From Pseudomonas wayambapalatensis (GTDB taxonomy: Bacteria > Pseudomonadota > Gammaproteobacteria > Pseudomonadales > Pseudomonadaceae), in assembly GCA_014268975.2 (NCBI GenBank), contig CP077096.1, positions 3,323,501 to 3,387,500 on the forward strand: 64,000 nucleotides of DNA. The letters run 5' to 3'. The position numbers and the translations under genes are program-made. Below are positions 25,345 to 34,371 of this stretch, piece by piece. Under the pieces are notes generated by a model. The model was given only the letters and a program-made list of their open reading frames with translations, was not told where the DNA came from and searched no databases. Position 1 is the stretch's first letter. Each line of letters begins with the position of its first letter.

Positions 25345-26309
25345 TATTTATTACCCCGCTGGGCGTAGAGCATGATCAGCGATCCAACGACGTTCACCAG
25401 CAGGGTGATGAACATCAGTACCAGCGCCGCGTACATCAGCACCTCGACCTCGTTCGGCCCGGCTTCAGGGAAGTTCAGGGCCAGCAAGGCCGCCAGCGTG
25501 TTGGCCGGGGCGAACAGGGAAAGCGTGATGGTGTTGGCGTTACCCACCAGCATGGCCAGCGCCATGGTCTCGCCCAGGGCACGGCCAAGGCCAAGCACCA
25601 GGGAGCCGAAGATGCCGGTGGCGGCGGACGGCACCATCACCTTGAGGATGGCTTCCCAGTGGGTGGTGCCCATGCCGTAGGCTGCCTGCTTGGTCTTCAT
25701 CGGCACGCTGGTCAGCGCGTCCTGGGACACCGCGGCCACGGTGGGCAGAATCATGATGGCGAGCACCAGTGCCGCTGGCAGCAGCCCAGGCCCACTCAAG
25801 GAGGAACCGAAGAACGGAATCCAGCCCAGCTCGCTGTTCAACCATGCGGTCAGCGGACGGATCGCCGGGATCACCACATAAATGCCCCACAGGCCATAGA
25901 CGACGCTGGGGATGGCGGCGAGCAGCTCGACGATGGTGCGAAACACCGCAGCGAGTTTTGCGGGCAGGAAATCCTGGGTGAGGAAAATCGCCATGCTGAT
26001 ACCGAAGAAACCGGCGATCAGCAATGCAATCAGGGCGCTGTAGAGCGTACCCCAGATCGCCGGCAGAATGCCGTATTTGCCTTGGTTAACGTCCCACACG
26101 CTGCCGAAGAGCACATCGAATCCGTGCTTTTCCATACCCGGCAGCGCCTTGCGTCCTACTTCGTAGATCAGCGCAAAGACCAGCGCCAGCACCAGCACCA
26201 CGCCGATACGTGCAAGTGCACGGAACGTACGGTCGACCAGGAAATCCCTGGTTGACGGCGGCTGGCATGCAGAGTCGGGGTTATCCGGAATGGCAAAAGG
26301 TGTGTTCAT
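25344..26309 (-). CDS. pstC: Phosphate ABC transporter permease
   Basis: 321-aa inner-membrane protein with about six hydrophobic segments. It shows the EAA-type coupling loop AYGMGTTHWEAILKVMVPSA and LAAIPSVVYGLWGIYVVIPA. The N-terminal 30 residues are hydrophilic and cytoplasmic. It follows pstS by 71 bases and overlaps pstA by one base. Forms the phosphate translocation pathway with PstA. Confidence 0.95.
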   Translation of the reverse strand: MNTPFAIPDNPDSACQPPSTRDFLVDRTFRALARIGVVLVLALVFALIYEVGRKALPGMEKHGFDVLFGSVWDVNQGKYGILPAIWGTLYSALIALLIAGFFGISMAIFLTQDFLPAKLAAVFRTIVELLAAIPSVVYGLWGIYVVIPAIRPLTAWLNSELGWIPFFGSSLSGPGLLPAALVLAIMILPTVAAVSQDALTSVPMKTKQAAYGMGTTHWEAILKVMVPSAATGIFGSLVLGLGRALGETMALAMLVGNANTITLSLFAPANTLAALLALNFPEAGPNEVEVLMYAALVLMFITLLVNVVGSLIMLYAQRGNK

Positions 26310-26380
26310 GGATTATTTCCGGGACAGGGGCAGAGGCACCCGGCATGCCTGCAAGGCAGGCCGGGCGCAACCTGGCAGTC

Positions 26381-27409
26381 TTACTGGATGTTCTGAGCCG
26401 CTTTGCGCACCTGGTCGACAACCGACTGCGGCAGCGGGATGTAGCCCATCGAGTCGGCGATCTTCTGACCTTCGGTCAGGCTGTACTCGATCATGTCGCG
26501 CATGGCCTTGGCCTTGGCGGGGTTGCCGTTGTCCTTGCGGAAGATCATCCAGGTGTAGGAGGTGATCGGGTAGGACTTGGCACCGTCCGGGTCAGGCAGC
26601 CAGGCCACCAGGTTTTCCGGCATCTTCACTGCAGCCAGTGCTTCGGCACCGCTTTCGGCGTTCGGTACGACATACTGGCCGGCCTTGTTCTGCAGGGCAG
26701 CGAAGTCGACCTTGGCCAGCTTGGCGAAGCCGTACTCGATGTAACCGATCGCACCCGGGGTCTGGCGCACGGTGGCGGTCACGCCATCGTTCTTCGGCGA
26801 CTTGATGAACTTGTCGGTCGCTGGCCAGTTGACGGTGTTGCCCTCGCCCAACGCTTCCTTGAAGGCCGGGTTGATGGCCGACAGGTGCTTGGTGAAGACG
26901 GCGGTGGTACCGCTGGAGTCAGCACGCACGACCACGGTGATCGGGGTAGCCGGCAGTTTCAGCTCAGGGTTGGCAGCAGCGATTTTCGGGTCGTTCCACT
27001 GGGTGATCTTGCCCAGGAAGATGTCGGAGTAGACGTCACGCGGCAGCTTCAGGCCCTTGGGGTTGCCCGGCAGGTTGTAGGCCAGGACGATCTCGCCCGC
27101 AGTCATCGGCAGCAACTGAACGCCCTCGCCGACCTTGGCAATTTCTTCGTCTTTCATGGCCGAGTCGCTGGCGGCGAAATCGACGGTCTTGTTCAGGAAG
27201 TCCTGGACACCGGCGCCACTGCCCTTGGACTGGTAATCGACGGTGACCCCTTCGGTCTTCTTGCTGAAATCCTTGAACCAGGTCAGGTAGATCGGTGCGG
27301 GGAAGCTGGCACCGGAACCGGTCAGGCGGACGTTTTCTGCGGCGAAGGCCGAAGTGGCGCTAAGCGAAACCGCAACGGCGAGTGCGGCAGACTTCATCAG
27401 GCGTATCAT
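26381..27409 (-). CDS. pstS: Periplasmic phosphate-binding protein
   Basis: 342 aa from the ATG at 27409 (GGAG upstream), which gives the signal peptide MIRLMKSAALAVAVSL with cleavage after AFA. The phosphate pocket is seen in LTGSGASFPAPIY, AASDSAM and RADSSGTTAVF, all typical of the class-A PstS proteins. It captures phosphate in the periplasm for PstCAB. First gene of the pst operon; a Pho box lies 46-63 bases before the start, so PhoB induction under phosphate limitation is expected. Confidence 0.96.
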   Translation of the reverse strand: MIRLMKSAALAVAVSLSATSAFAAENVRLTGSGASFPAPIYLTWFKDFSKKTEGVTVDYQSKGSGAGVQDFLNKTVDFAASDSAMKDEEIAKVGEGVQLLPMTAGEIVLAYNLPGNPKGLKLPRDVYSDIFLGKITQWNDPKIAAANPELKLPATPITVVVRADSSGTTAVFTKHLSAINPAFKEALGEGNTVNWPATDKFIKSPKNDGVTATVRQTPGAIGYIEYGFAKLAKVDFAALQNKAGQYVVPNAESGAEALAAVKMPENLVAWLPDPDGAKSYPITSYTWMIFRKDNGNPAKAKAMRDMIEYSLTEGQKIADSMGYIPLPQSVVDQVRKAAQNIQ

Positions 27410-27454
27410 GGAAAAGCGCTCCGTGTGATGGCCGGAACACTTTGCAGCAGCTGT

Positions 27455-27472
27455 ATTACAACTTTGTGACCG
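27455..27472 (-). promoter_or_regulatory. Pho box before pstS
   Basis: On the - strand CGGTCAC-AAAG-TTGTAAT matches the PhoB consensus CTGTCAT-N4-CTGTCAT in 5 of 7 positions in each half, with the canonical 11-base repeat spacing. It stands 46-63 bases upstream of the pstS ATG, where PhoB would replace the -35 contact. Confidence 0.7.
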
Positions 27473-27588
27473 CTGGGTGGCAAACCACCTGCTCAGCCCC
27501 CATGAATCGGGCCAAAAAGGCAATTTGATGCCATTTCGTAGTAACTAAATGTGACTAGTACCTCCCAGCAGATGCCCGTCACTAAATT

Positions 27589-28296
27589 TCAAATGACCTT
27601 CACCGAACGCCCGATGAACTTCACCGGGCCGGTCGGTCGGCCCGTGGGCGATCCGCCAGCCTTTTCCAGCGTCAGCTCGAACAGCTGATTGGGCTCCAGA
27701 GGCGGCAGGTCGCGCAGCGGCACGCGATACTGTTCGCCAGGCTTGACCAGGCCCAGGGAGACTGGCGCCTGCCATTGCTCGCCCTTGGTCCAGAACTGCA
27801 GGGTCATCCCTTCTGGCACCTGATCCCGACCCAGCGGGATCAACGCGATGGTCCGCGCATCGCTGGCCTGCACCACCCAGCCGGGCACCTGGTCGGTCGG
27901 CGCTACCAGCACGACCAGGTAGTGGGTCGTCGCAGGCCGGGTGGTCAGCAGCGCCAGACTCAGCAACACAGTGGCCGCCAAGCCGGCGGCGCTCACGCCT
28001 TGCCACAGGCCCAGGCGCTTCCACCATCGGCTTGTCGGATGCACCTGCCGCGCCTGCTCCGAAATACTGCGGTCGATCCGTCGCCACAGACGCGTGCTGG
28101 GTCGTTGCGGCTCAGCCAGCGTAGTCAACTCGAGCAGGCGCGCCTCCCAACGGTCGACAGCCGCCCGCAAGTCCGGCTCGCGGTCCAGTCGCGCAAGCAC
28201 CGCAGCGCGCTGTTCGGCAGACAGCGTCCCCAACACATACTCCCCCGCCAGCACGTCGAGCAGTTGCGAAGGGTCATCGGTTGAACCCGGCGTCAT
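27589..28296 (-). CDS. Anti-sigma factor, RskA family
   Basis: 235 aa from the ATG at 28296, which overlaps the sigma factor stop as ATGA; the longer open frame upstream lies within the sigma gene. Residues about 10-90 form the cytoplasmic anti-sigma domain (LLDVLAGEYVLGTLSAEQR). One transmembrane segment follows (VSAAGLAATVLLSLALLTT), then a periplasmic RskA C-terminal domain with WVVQASDARTIALIPLG and FELTLEKAGGSPTGRPTGPV. It holds the cognate ECF sigma factor at the membrane and releases it on a signal from the periplasm. No zinc HxxxCxxC motif is seen. Confidence 0.88.
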   Translation of the reverse strand: MTPGSTDDPSQLLDVLAGEYVLGTLSAEQRAAVLARLDREPDLRAAVDRWEARLLELTTLAEPQRPSTRLWRRIDRSISEQARQVHPTSRWWKRLGLWQGVSAAGLAATVLLSLALLTTRPATTHYLVVLVAPTDQVPGWVVQASDARTIALIPLGRDQVPEGMTLQFWTKGEQWQAPVSLGLVKPGEQYRVPLRDLPPLEPNQLFELTLEKAGGSPTGRPTGPVKFIGRSVKVI

Positions 28297-28832
28297 GTCA
28301 TGCACTCCCGCAGCGCCTCGAGGCTTCGCTTGATCCACGCCTTGACCGTACCCAGCGGCGCCCCCATCAGGCTGGCGATTTCCGCGTGGCTGCAGCCGTC
28401 CACATAGGCATGCAGGACACACCGCTGCGGTGCAGGCTGCAGTTGCTCAAGGCAGCGATAGATCTTCGCAGAGCCTGACCAGATGGCGCCCTCGTCGAAT
28501 TCTCCAACCAAGGTCACGATGTCCGCGTCGTCCAACGTCGTCTCCTGTCGGCTGTCGCGCACGGCGTTCAACGCCAGGTGGCGGTTGATGCTGTAGATCC
28601 AGCCCCGGGCCGAACCTCGCGTCGCATCGAAGCTGGTCGCCCGTGTCCAGATACGAATGAACGCGTCGTGAACGATATCCTCGGCCATGGCGTCATCGCG
28701 CACGATGCGCCGCACCACCCCGAGCAAACGCGAACCTTCATGGTCGTAGAGCGCCTGCAAGGCGCTGCGGTCACCCCGCGCGCAAGCGGCAAGGCAACCC
28801 TGGAAATCGAAAGGCGTAACGGATGAATTCAC
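28293..28832 (-). CDS. ECF RNA polymerase sigma factor, SigK/RpoE type
   Basis: 179 aa from a GTG at 28832, which gives the family's usual length; an ATG at 28913 would add 27 atypical residues. Region 2 includes ALQALYDHEGSRLLGVVRRIV and DDAMAEDIVHDAFIRIWTRA. Region 4 helix-turn-helix is DGCSHAEIASLMGAPLGTVKAWIKR. It is coupled by ATGA to its RskA-type anti-sigma. The DUF3455 gene lies 100 bases upstream on the same strand and may belong to its regulon. Start codon is the only uncertain point. Confidence 0.9.
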   Translation of the reverse strand: MNSSVTPFDFQGCLAACARGDRSALQALYDHEGSRLLGVVRRIVRDDAMAEDIVHDAFIRIWTRATSFDATRGSARGWIYSINRHLALNAVRDSRQETTLDDADIVTLVGEFDEGAIWSGSAKIYRCLEQLQPAPQRCVLHAYVDGCSHAEIASLMGAPLGTVKAWIKRSLEALRECMT

Positions 28833-28932
28833 TCTCGGCACGGTCCTGTGTCGGCGCTGACACCCGGCCTTGCGGCCGGGGCTTGTAGAGCAGCGTAGAT
28901 GATCCATTGCCAAGCGTCAGTTCAACCACGCG

Positions 28933-29454
28933 TCATTTGGCAGACCAGAAGATGTAGTCGGCCTGGTACTTGACGATCTGCTGCGCCCCCTTGTTCTGCG
29001 CTGTACAGGCCATTGCCGGGGCCACCCCGCCTTGAGTGGCGAGGCGCTGGATGTAGCTGACCCCGTGCATTGCCCCCTTACCCTCGGCCGGATTCGCCTT
29101 GACCAGTTGATACGGCAGATCGCCTTTGCCTGCAGGTGCCACGGCAAGCTGGGTGCCGGTGACTTTCGAGCCGTCCTTGGCCTGCCAGGTGGCGGGCGGG
29201 CCAAAGTAGTCGCCGACAACCTTGCCACTGCGGTCGCTGAGGGTCGCCTTGGGACCGACGAAGAACCACTCGGTCTCGCCCGGCGCATTGGCCTTGTCCC
29301 GGCACTCGTAGGTGATTTCACCGACGCCGACGGTTTCGAGCATGACCGTGTGGCCTGCGGGCACCTTGACGGCATCGGGCACCGCAGCATGGGCAGCCTG
29401 TTGCGCGAGCATGAAGCTCGATACGAGCAGGATCGAGGCAAACGGGATTTTCAT
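28933..29454 (-). CDS. DUF3455 family secreted protein
   Basis: 173 aa with an N-terminal signal peptide (hydrophobic residues 6-20, cleavage near AHA at 22-24), so periplasmic or outer-membrane-exposed. GVGEITYECRDK, TEWFFVGPKATLSD and the final WSAK region match the DUF3455 family, which has no known function. Two Cys (in YECR and MACT) could form a disulphide. It precedes the ECF sigma and anti-sigma genes on the same strand. This proximity suggests that it belongs to the sigma regulon or contributes to sensing; that is inference. Confidence 0.8.
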   Translation of the reverse strand: MKIPFASILLVSSFMLAQQAAHAAVPDAVKVPAGHTVMLETVGVGEITYECRDKANAPGETEWFFVGPKATLSDRSGKVVGDYFGPPATWQAKDGSKVTGTQLAVAPAGKGDLPYQLVKANPAEGKGAMHGVSYIQRLATQGGVAPAMACTAQNKGAQQIVKYQADYIFWSAK

Positions 29455-29573
29455 GGGATGGACTCCTGATGGGTACGCGGTTGGGCAGTCGATGACTGCT
29501 ACCTTCCTGTACCCGCCAGCAGCCGTTGTGGATGCAGACTAGGCAATCCTGGCGACGAACGGTCGCAGGATGC

Positions 29574-31427
29574 CTATTCGGTGGACTCCACCACGCCCTG
29601 ATCCTCTCCCAGGAACCCACCGCTCTGATGCTGCCACAACCGCGCATAGGTGCCGTTTCTGGCCAGTAGTTCAGCGTGGGTGCCCTGTTCGATGATGCGC
29701 CCTTCATCCATCACGATGAGCCTGTCCATCGCCGCGATGGTGGACAACCGGTGAGCGATGGCGATCACCGTCTTGCCCTGCATCATGTCATCGAGGCTTT
29801 CCTGGATGGCAACCTCGACCTCCGAGTCCAGCGCACTGGTGGCTTCGTCGAGCAACAGGATCGGGGCATTCTTGAGCATCACCCGGGCGATCGCGATGCG
29901 TTGGCGCTGGCCACCGGACAGCTTGATGCCACGCTCGCCGACCAAGGTGTCGTAGCCGGTGTTCCCTTGGCGGTCGCTCAACTGGCTGATGAAGCCATCG
30001 GCCTGGGCACTGGCGGCAGCACGGCGGATCTGCGCCTCGCTCGCCTCTGGGCGGCCGTAGGCGATGTTGTCGCGAATCGAACGGTGCAACAGCGAGGTGT
30101 CCTGGGTGACCATGCCAATGGCGCTGCGCAGGCTATCCTGGGTGACCTGGGCGATGTTCTGCCCATCGATGCGGATCTCGCCACTGTCCACGTCATAGAA
30201 ACGCAGCAGCAAGTTGATCAGCGTCGACTTGCCCGCACCGGAGCGGCCGACCAGGCCGATCTTCTCGCCGGGGCGAATCTCAAGGCTCAGGCCATCGAGC
30301 ACCTGGCGCTCGCCGTTATAGTTGAAACGCACATTATCGAAGCTCACCGCCCCGCCGTGGGTCACCAGCTCCCCCGCGTTCGGCACATCCTGGACCTTGG
30401 GGCCGGTGGTCAGGGTCACCATCCCGTCCTGCACGGTGCCGATGTTCTCGAACAGCGAAGTCATCTGCCACATGATCCAGTGCGACATGCCATTGACGCG
30501 CAATGCCATGGCGGTGATCGCCGCCACCGCGCCAGCGCCCACTTCGCCCTGGTGCCACAGCCACAGGGCGTAACCGCCCGCGCCCATGATCAGGCCGACC
30601 ACCAGCGCCTGGTTGGCGATCTCGAACTGGCTGACCAGGCGCATCTGGCGAAAGCCGGTCTGCTTGAAATCCTCCATCGCCGCACGGGCGAAGTGCGCCT
30701 CGCGCCGGGAATGGGAAAACAGTTTCACCGTGGTGATGTTGGTGTAGGCATCCGAAACCCGCCCTGTCATCGACGAGCGGGCATGGGCCTGTTCCTGGCC
30801 GACCTGCCCCAGGCGCGGGACGAAATACACCATGGTCAGGCCGAACAGCGCCACCCAGGCAATGAACGGCAGCATGAGCTTGAGCGCAAAGCCGCCAGCC
30901 AGGGCAATGATCGCCACGAAGTACACGCCGATACCCGGCAGGATCTCGATCAGAGTGAACAGCACCTCACGCACCGCCAGCGCCGTCTGCATCACCTTGG
31001 TAGTGACCCGGCCTGAGAACTCGTCGGAGAAGAACGACAAGCTCTGGCGCAGCATCAGGCGATGGAAATCCCAACGCAGACGCAGTGGCAGGTTGATCGC
31101 CAGCACCTGATGCTGCACCAGCGTGCGCCCCGCCACCAGGCCGATACTGACCAGCAGCAAGGCACCCGCGCCCCACAGCACCCTCGCCTCCTCTGCGGTC
31201 ACCGCGTCGCCCACTTTCCAGGTCGCGAGCAGGTCCACTACCTGGCCGAGAAAGGCGAACAGCCAGGCCTCGTAGATCGACACTGCAGCGCTGAGCAGCG
31301 CCAGCGCCACGATATAGCCGCGGGCACCGCGCGTGCAGGCCCACATGAACCGCACCAGGCCCATGGGCGGTGGTGGGGCTTCGTCGGGTGGGAAAGGGTC
31401 TAGCCAACGCTCTAATATGCGCAGCAT
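29574..31427 (-). CDS. ABC exporter, fused permease and ATPase
   Basis: 617 aa from the ATG at 31427 with GGAG 7 bases upstream. An N-terminal six-helix exporter domain (residues about 30-340, including KVMQTALAVREVLFTLIEI) is followed by the nucleotide-binding domain with Walker A VGRSGAGKST, signature LSGGQRQR, Walker B ILLLDEATSALD and the AHRLST H-loop. It is a half-size, MsbA/multidrug-like exporter that should dimerise in the inner membrane and move lipids, peptides or drugs outward. No partner or substrate gene adjoins, so the substrate is open. Confidence 0.88.
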   Translation of the reverse strand: MLRILERWLDPFPPDEAPPPPMGLVRFMWACTRGARGYIVALALLSAAVSIYEAWLFAFLGQVVDLLATWKVGDAVTAEEARVLWGAGALLLVSIGLVAGRTLVQHQVLAINLPLRLRWDFHRLMLRQSLSFFSDEFSGRVTTKVMQTALAVREVLFTLIEILPGIGVYFVAIIALAGGFALKLMLPFIAWVALFGLTMVYFVPRLGQVGQEQAHARSSMTGRVSDAYTNITTVKLFSHSRREAHFARAAMEDFKQTGFRQMRLVSQFEIANQALVVGLIMGAGGYALWLWHQGEVGAGAVAAITAMALRVNGMSHWIMWQMTSLFENIGTVQDGMVTLTTGPKVQDVPNAGELVTHGGAVSFDNVRFNYNGERQVLDGLSLEIRPGEKIGLVGRSGAGKSTLINLLLRFYDVDSGEIRIDGQNIAQVTQDSLRSAIGMVTQDTSLLHRSIRDNIAYGRPEASEAQIRRAAASAQADGFISQLSDRQGNTGYDTLVGERGIKLSGGQRQRIAIARVMLKNAPILLLDEATSALDSEVEVAIQESLDDMMQGKTVIAIAHRLSTIAAMDRLIVMDEGRIIEQGTHAELLARNGTYARLWQHQSGGFLGEDQGVVESTE

Positions 31428-31725
31428 GGAAGTCTCCGGATAAGGCAAACAAGGGATTGTGCCAGTTCATGACGATAGGTGGCGGAAATTGACATCGACA
31501 GTGGTGCGCAGCCGGCGACCGGGCGCCAGCGGTCAGATGAAGGAATTTTCATCTTCCACGCCAGCGCGCTGTTACCGGGGTGGGCGGCACGTCACGCTAT
31601 TGGCTGGCCGTGACCGACCTTGAGCCGACCGGCGAGCTTGCGTAGCATCCCCGGCCCTTGGGGCCGCAGACGGCCCACGGCGGGCCAGCCCTCGCCTTCA
31701 CTCGTCATCACGTCACCGAGCCCCC
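31428..31725. other. Non-coding gap between divergent ABC exporter and PBP2 genes
   Basis: 298 bases between two divergent starts. No supported gene, dyad operator or RNA gene was seen. A short GC-rich inverted repeat around CCCCGGCCCTTGGGG near 31650 is the only visible structure. Promoters for both genes must lie here, but no convincing -35/-10 pair was found. Confidence 0.5.
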
Positions 31726-33621
31726 ATGCCACAGCCGATTCCCCTCAAGGACCACGAAAAGGAAAAGCACCTGGTCAACCGCCGGCTGCTGGTCTGCGCC
31801 GCGCTGACCCTGGGCCTGGTCGCGGTGCTGATCGGCAGGCTGTATGTCTTGCAGGTGCTGCAGCACGACCAGCAATCGGCGGTTTCGGAAAACAACCGCG
31901 TGCACGTGCTGCCCATCGCCCCCGAGCGCGGGTTGATCTACGACCGTAACGGCGTGGTGCTGGCCGACAACAAGCCCAGCTTCAACCTCACCATGACCCG
32001 CGAGCGCACCAACGGCCAGACCTCCGCCGTGCTCGACGCCCTGGCCAAGGTCCTGAACCTCTCCGACGACGACCGCGCCCAGTTCGACAAAGACCTGCGC
32101 CGCGGCCGCAAGCCCTTCGAACCGGTCACCCTGATGTTCGGCCTGAGCGAAGAGCAGATCGCGCTGATCGCGGTCAATCAGTTCCGTCTGCCCGGCCTGG
32201 ACGTCGAGCCGCAGTTCATCCGCGAATACCCGCTGGCCGAGCATTTCGCCCATTCGGTCGGCTACGTCGGGCGGATCAACGAAAAGGAAGCCAAGACCCT
32301 CGACAGCACCGAGTACCGCGGCACCCAGTCGATCGGCAAGACCGGCGTCGAGCGCTTCTACGAGAACGAGCTGCACGGCCATGTGGGCTACGAGGAAGTC
32401 GAGACCAATGCCCAGGGGCGGGTCATGCGCGTGCTGCGCCATCACGATCCGGTGCCGGGCAAGGATATCGTCCTGAGCCTGGACGCCAAACTGCAGCAGG
32501 CCGCCGAAAAGGCCCTGGGCGATCGCCGTGGTGCGGTGGTGGCGCTGGATCCAGCCACGGGCGACGTGCTGGCGATGGTCAGCAACCCCAGCTTCGACCC
32601 CAACCTGTTCGTCAAGGGCATCAGCTTCAAGCAATACGCCGCGCTGCGCGACTCGATCGACCGCCCGCTGTTCAACCGCGTGCTGCGCGGGTTGTACGCG
32701 CCCGGTTCGACGGTCAAGCCGGAAGTGGCCATCGCCGGCCTGGACAGCGGCGTGATCAACCCGGGTAGCCGCGTGTTCGACCCCGGTTACTACGAGCTGC
32801 CCAACTACGACCACAAGTACCGCAACTGGAACCGCAGCGGCGATGGCTGGGTGGACATGTACACCGCCATCATGCGTTCCAACGACACCTACTTCTACGA
32901 CCTGGCGCACAAGCTGGGCATCGATCGCCTGCACGACTACATGGCCGAATTCGGCCTGGGCCAGAAGGTCTCGCTGGACATGTTCGAGGAAGCGCCCGGC
33001 CTGATGCCGTCCGCACAATGGAAACGCGCCACCCGCCGCCAGGCCTGGTTCCCCGGCGAAACCCTGATCCTTGGCATCGGCCAGGGCTATATGCAGGTCA
33101 CCCCGCTGCAACTGGCGCAGGCCACCAGCCTGCTGGCCAGCAAGGGGGTGTGGCACCGTCCGCACCTGGCCATGACCGTGGGTGGCGAGCACCCGGTCGA
33201 CCCGAACCCGATGCCCGACATCGTGCTGCATGACAAACGCGCCTGGGACCAGGTCAGCCAGGGCATGCAGATGGTCATGCATGATCCGCGCGGCATCGCC
33301 CGTGCGGCCGCCGCTGGCGCGCAGTACCGGATTGCCGGCAAGAGCGGCACCGCGCAGGTCGTGGCGATCCGCCAGGGCGAGCGCTACAACCGCGACAAGA
33401 CCCTGGAGCGGCACCGCGACAACGCCCTGTTCGTGGGCTTCGCCCCCGCCGAGCATCCCTCCATCGTGGTGGCGGTGATGATCGAGAACGGCGAGGCTGG
33501 CGGCCGGGTGGCCGGGCCCGTGGTGCGCGAGATCATGGATGCCTGGTTGCTGGATGACCAGGGGCACCTGAAGGAACAGTACGCCGGGAGCGCGGGCAAG
33601 AGCGCGGTGCCGCACGGCTGA
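31726..33621 (+). CDS. mrdA: Penicillin-binding protein 2, class B transpeptidase
   Basis: 631 aa. One N-terminal membrane anchor (residues about 20-42), then a pedestal region with ERGLIYDRNGVVLADN, and the transpeptidase domain with the nucleophile S328 in GSTVKP, SND at 385-387 and KSGT at 539-542, the last being the KTG-type triad. It cross-links lateral-wall peptidoglycan in the periplasm. There is no rodA, rlpA or other elongation gene beside it, so this is likely a second copy of PBP2, as P. putida-type genomes may carry (inference). Intact in all three motifs. Confidence 0.93.
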   Translation: MPQPIPLKDHEKEKHLVNRRLLVCAALTLGLVAVLIGRLYVLQVLQHDQQSAVSENNRVHVLPIAPERGLIYDRNGVVLADNKPSFNLTMTRERTNGQTSAVLDALAKVLNLSDDDRAQFDKDLRRGRKPFEPVTLMFGLSEEQIALIAVNQFRLPGLDVEPQFIREYPLAEHFAHSVGYVGRINEKEAKTLDSTEYRGTQSIGKTGVERFYENELHGHVGYEEVETNAQGRVMRVLRHHDPVPGKDIVLSLDAKLQQAAEKALGDRRGAVVALDPATGDVLAMVSNPSFDPNLFVKGISFKQYAALRDSIDRPLFNRVLRGLYAPGSTVKPEVAIAGLDSGVINPGSRVFDPGYYELPNYDHKYRNWNRSGDGWVDMYTAIMRSNDTYFYDLAHKLGIDRLHDYMAEFGLGQKVSLDMFEEAPGLMPSAQWKRATRRQAWFPGETLILGIGQGYMQVTPLQLAQATSLLASKGVWHRPHLAMTVGGEHPVDPNPMPDIVLHDKRAWDQVSQGMQMVMHDPRGIARAAAAGAQYRIAGKSGTAQVVAIRQGERYNRDKTLERHRDNALFVGFAPAEHPSIVVAVMIENGEAGGRVAGPVVREIMDAWLLDDQGHLKEQYAGSAGKSAVPHG

Positions 33622-33630
33622 GCCCAGGCC

Positions 33631-33653
33631 GCCCGCCCTATGCGCAGGCGGGC
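33631..33653. terminator. Hairpin between converging mrdA and quinone reductase genes
   Basis: GCCCGCC and GGCGGGC pair around a 9-base loop in the 48-base gap between the two stops. It has no strong T-run on either side, so its strength as a terminator is uncertain. Confidence 0.4.
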
Positions 33654-33669
33654 AGCGCCATTTGCCCCA

Positions 33670-34371
33670 TCATCGCAACGGATACAGCGCCTCGTCGAAC
33701 TGCTCCAGACGCGGGAACACCAGTGGCTGGTCATCCGAGAGCTGTTCCAACCGCTGGCGATACTGCACCAGGAACTCACCCCGCGCCTCGTCGCTGATGT
33801 AGGGCACGTGCCAGGCCACGAACGGCGCCAGTACATCAAAACCGACATAGGCCAGGGTGCCGCGCAGGATCGGCCGCAGCATGTCCTCCAGCGGCCCGTG
33901 GATCGCCCCTTCGCCGAACATGTGCTCACGCCCGCCCAGGGTCACGGTCACCAGCGCCTTCTTGCCCGCCAGGCCACCCTGGTCGTAGAAGCGCTTGCCG
34001 CCGTAGCACACCCCCGACACCAGCACCCGGTCGATCCAGCCCTTGAGCATGGCCGGGGCGGAGAACCAGAAGATCGGGAAGTTCAGCACCAGCAGATCAG
34101 CCCACAGCAGCTTGTCCAGCTCCTGCTGGATATCCGCGGCGATGGAGCCGCTCTTGACGCCCAGGCGCTGTTCCAGCGCATAGACCAGATATTCGGGGTT
34201 CTCACGGGTGCTGAAATCCTCGGCGCTGGCCACCGGGTTCCAGCCCATGGCGTACAGGTCGCTGACCTGCACCTGATGCCCCTGGGCCTTGAAAGTCTCC
34301 ACCGCCTGGTCGCGCAGGGCGGCGGTGAAGGAATGCGGTTCAGGGTGGGCGTGGACGATCAGTACGTTCAT
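33670..34371 (-). CDS. NAD(P)H dehydrogenase (quinone), flavodoxin-like fold
   Basis: 233 aa from the ATG at 34371, which overlaps the stop of the ABC ATPase gene as ATGA. It opens with MNVLIVHAHPEPHSFTAAL, the FMN/FAD-binding start of the NQO1/KefF/YwrO family, and has LVLNFPIFWFSAPAMLKGWI in the middle. It reduces quinones or related acceptors with two electrons, in the cytosol. Being last in an oligopeptide-type import operon is unusual and suggests that the imported compound is, or yields, a redox-active molecule. Intact; substrate open. Confidence 0.85.
   Translation of the reverse strand: MNVLIVHAHPEPHSFTAALRDQAVETFKAQGHQVQVSDLYAMGWNPVASAEDFSTRENPEYLVYALEQRLGVKSGSIAADIQQELDKLLWADLLVLNFPIFWFSAPAMLKGWIDRVLVSGVCYGGKRFYDQGGLAGKKALVTVTLGGREHMFGEGAIHGPLEDMLRPILRGTLAYVGFDVLAPFVAWHVPYISDEARGEFLVQYRQRLEQLSDDQPLVFPRLEQFDEALYPLR

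Noticed and set aside
31708..33615. Open frame of 635 codons on the - strand
   Set aside because: Mirror of the PBP2 gene, which has all catalytic motifs on the + strand.
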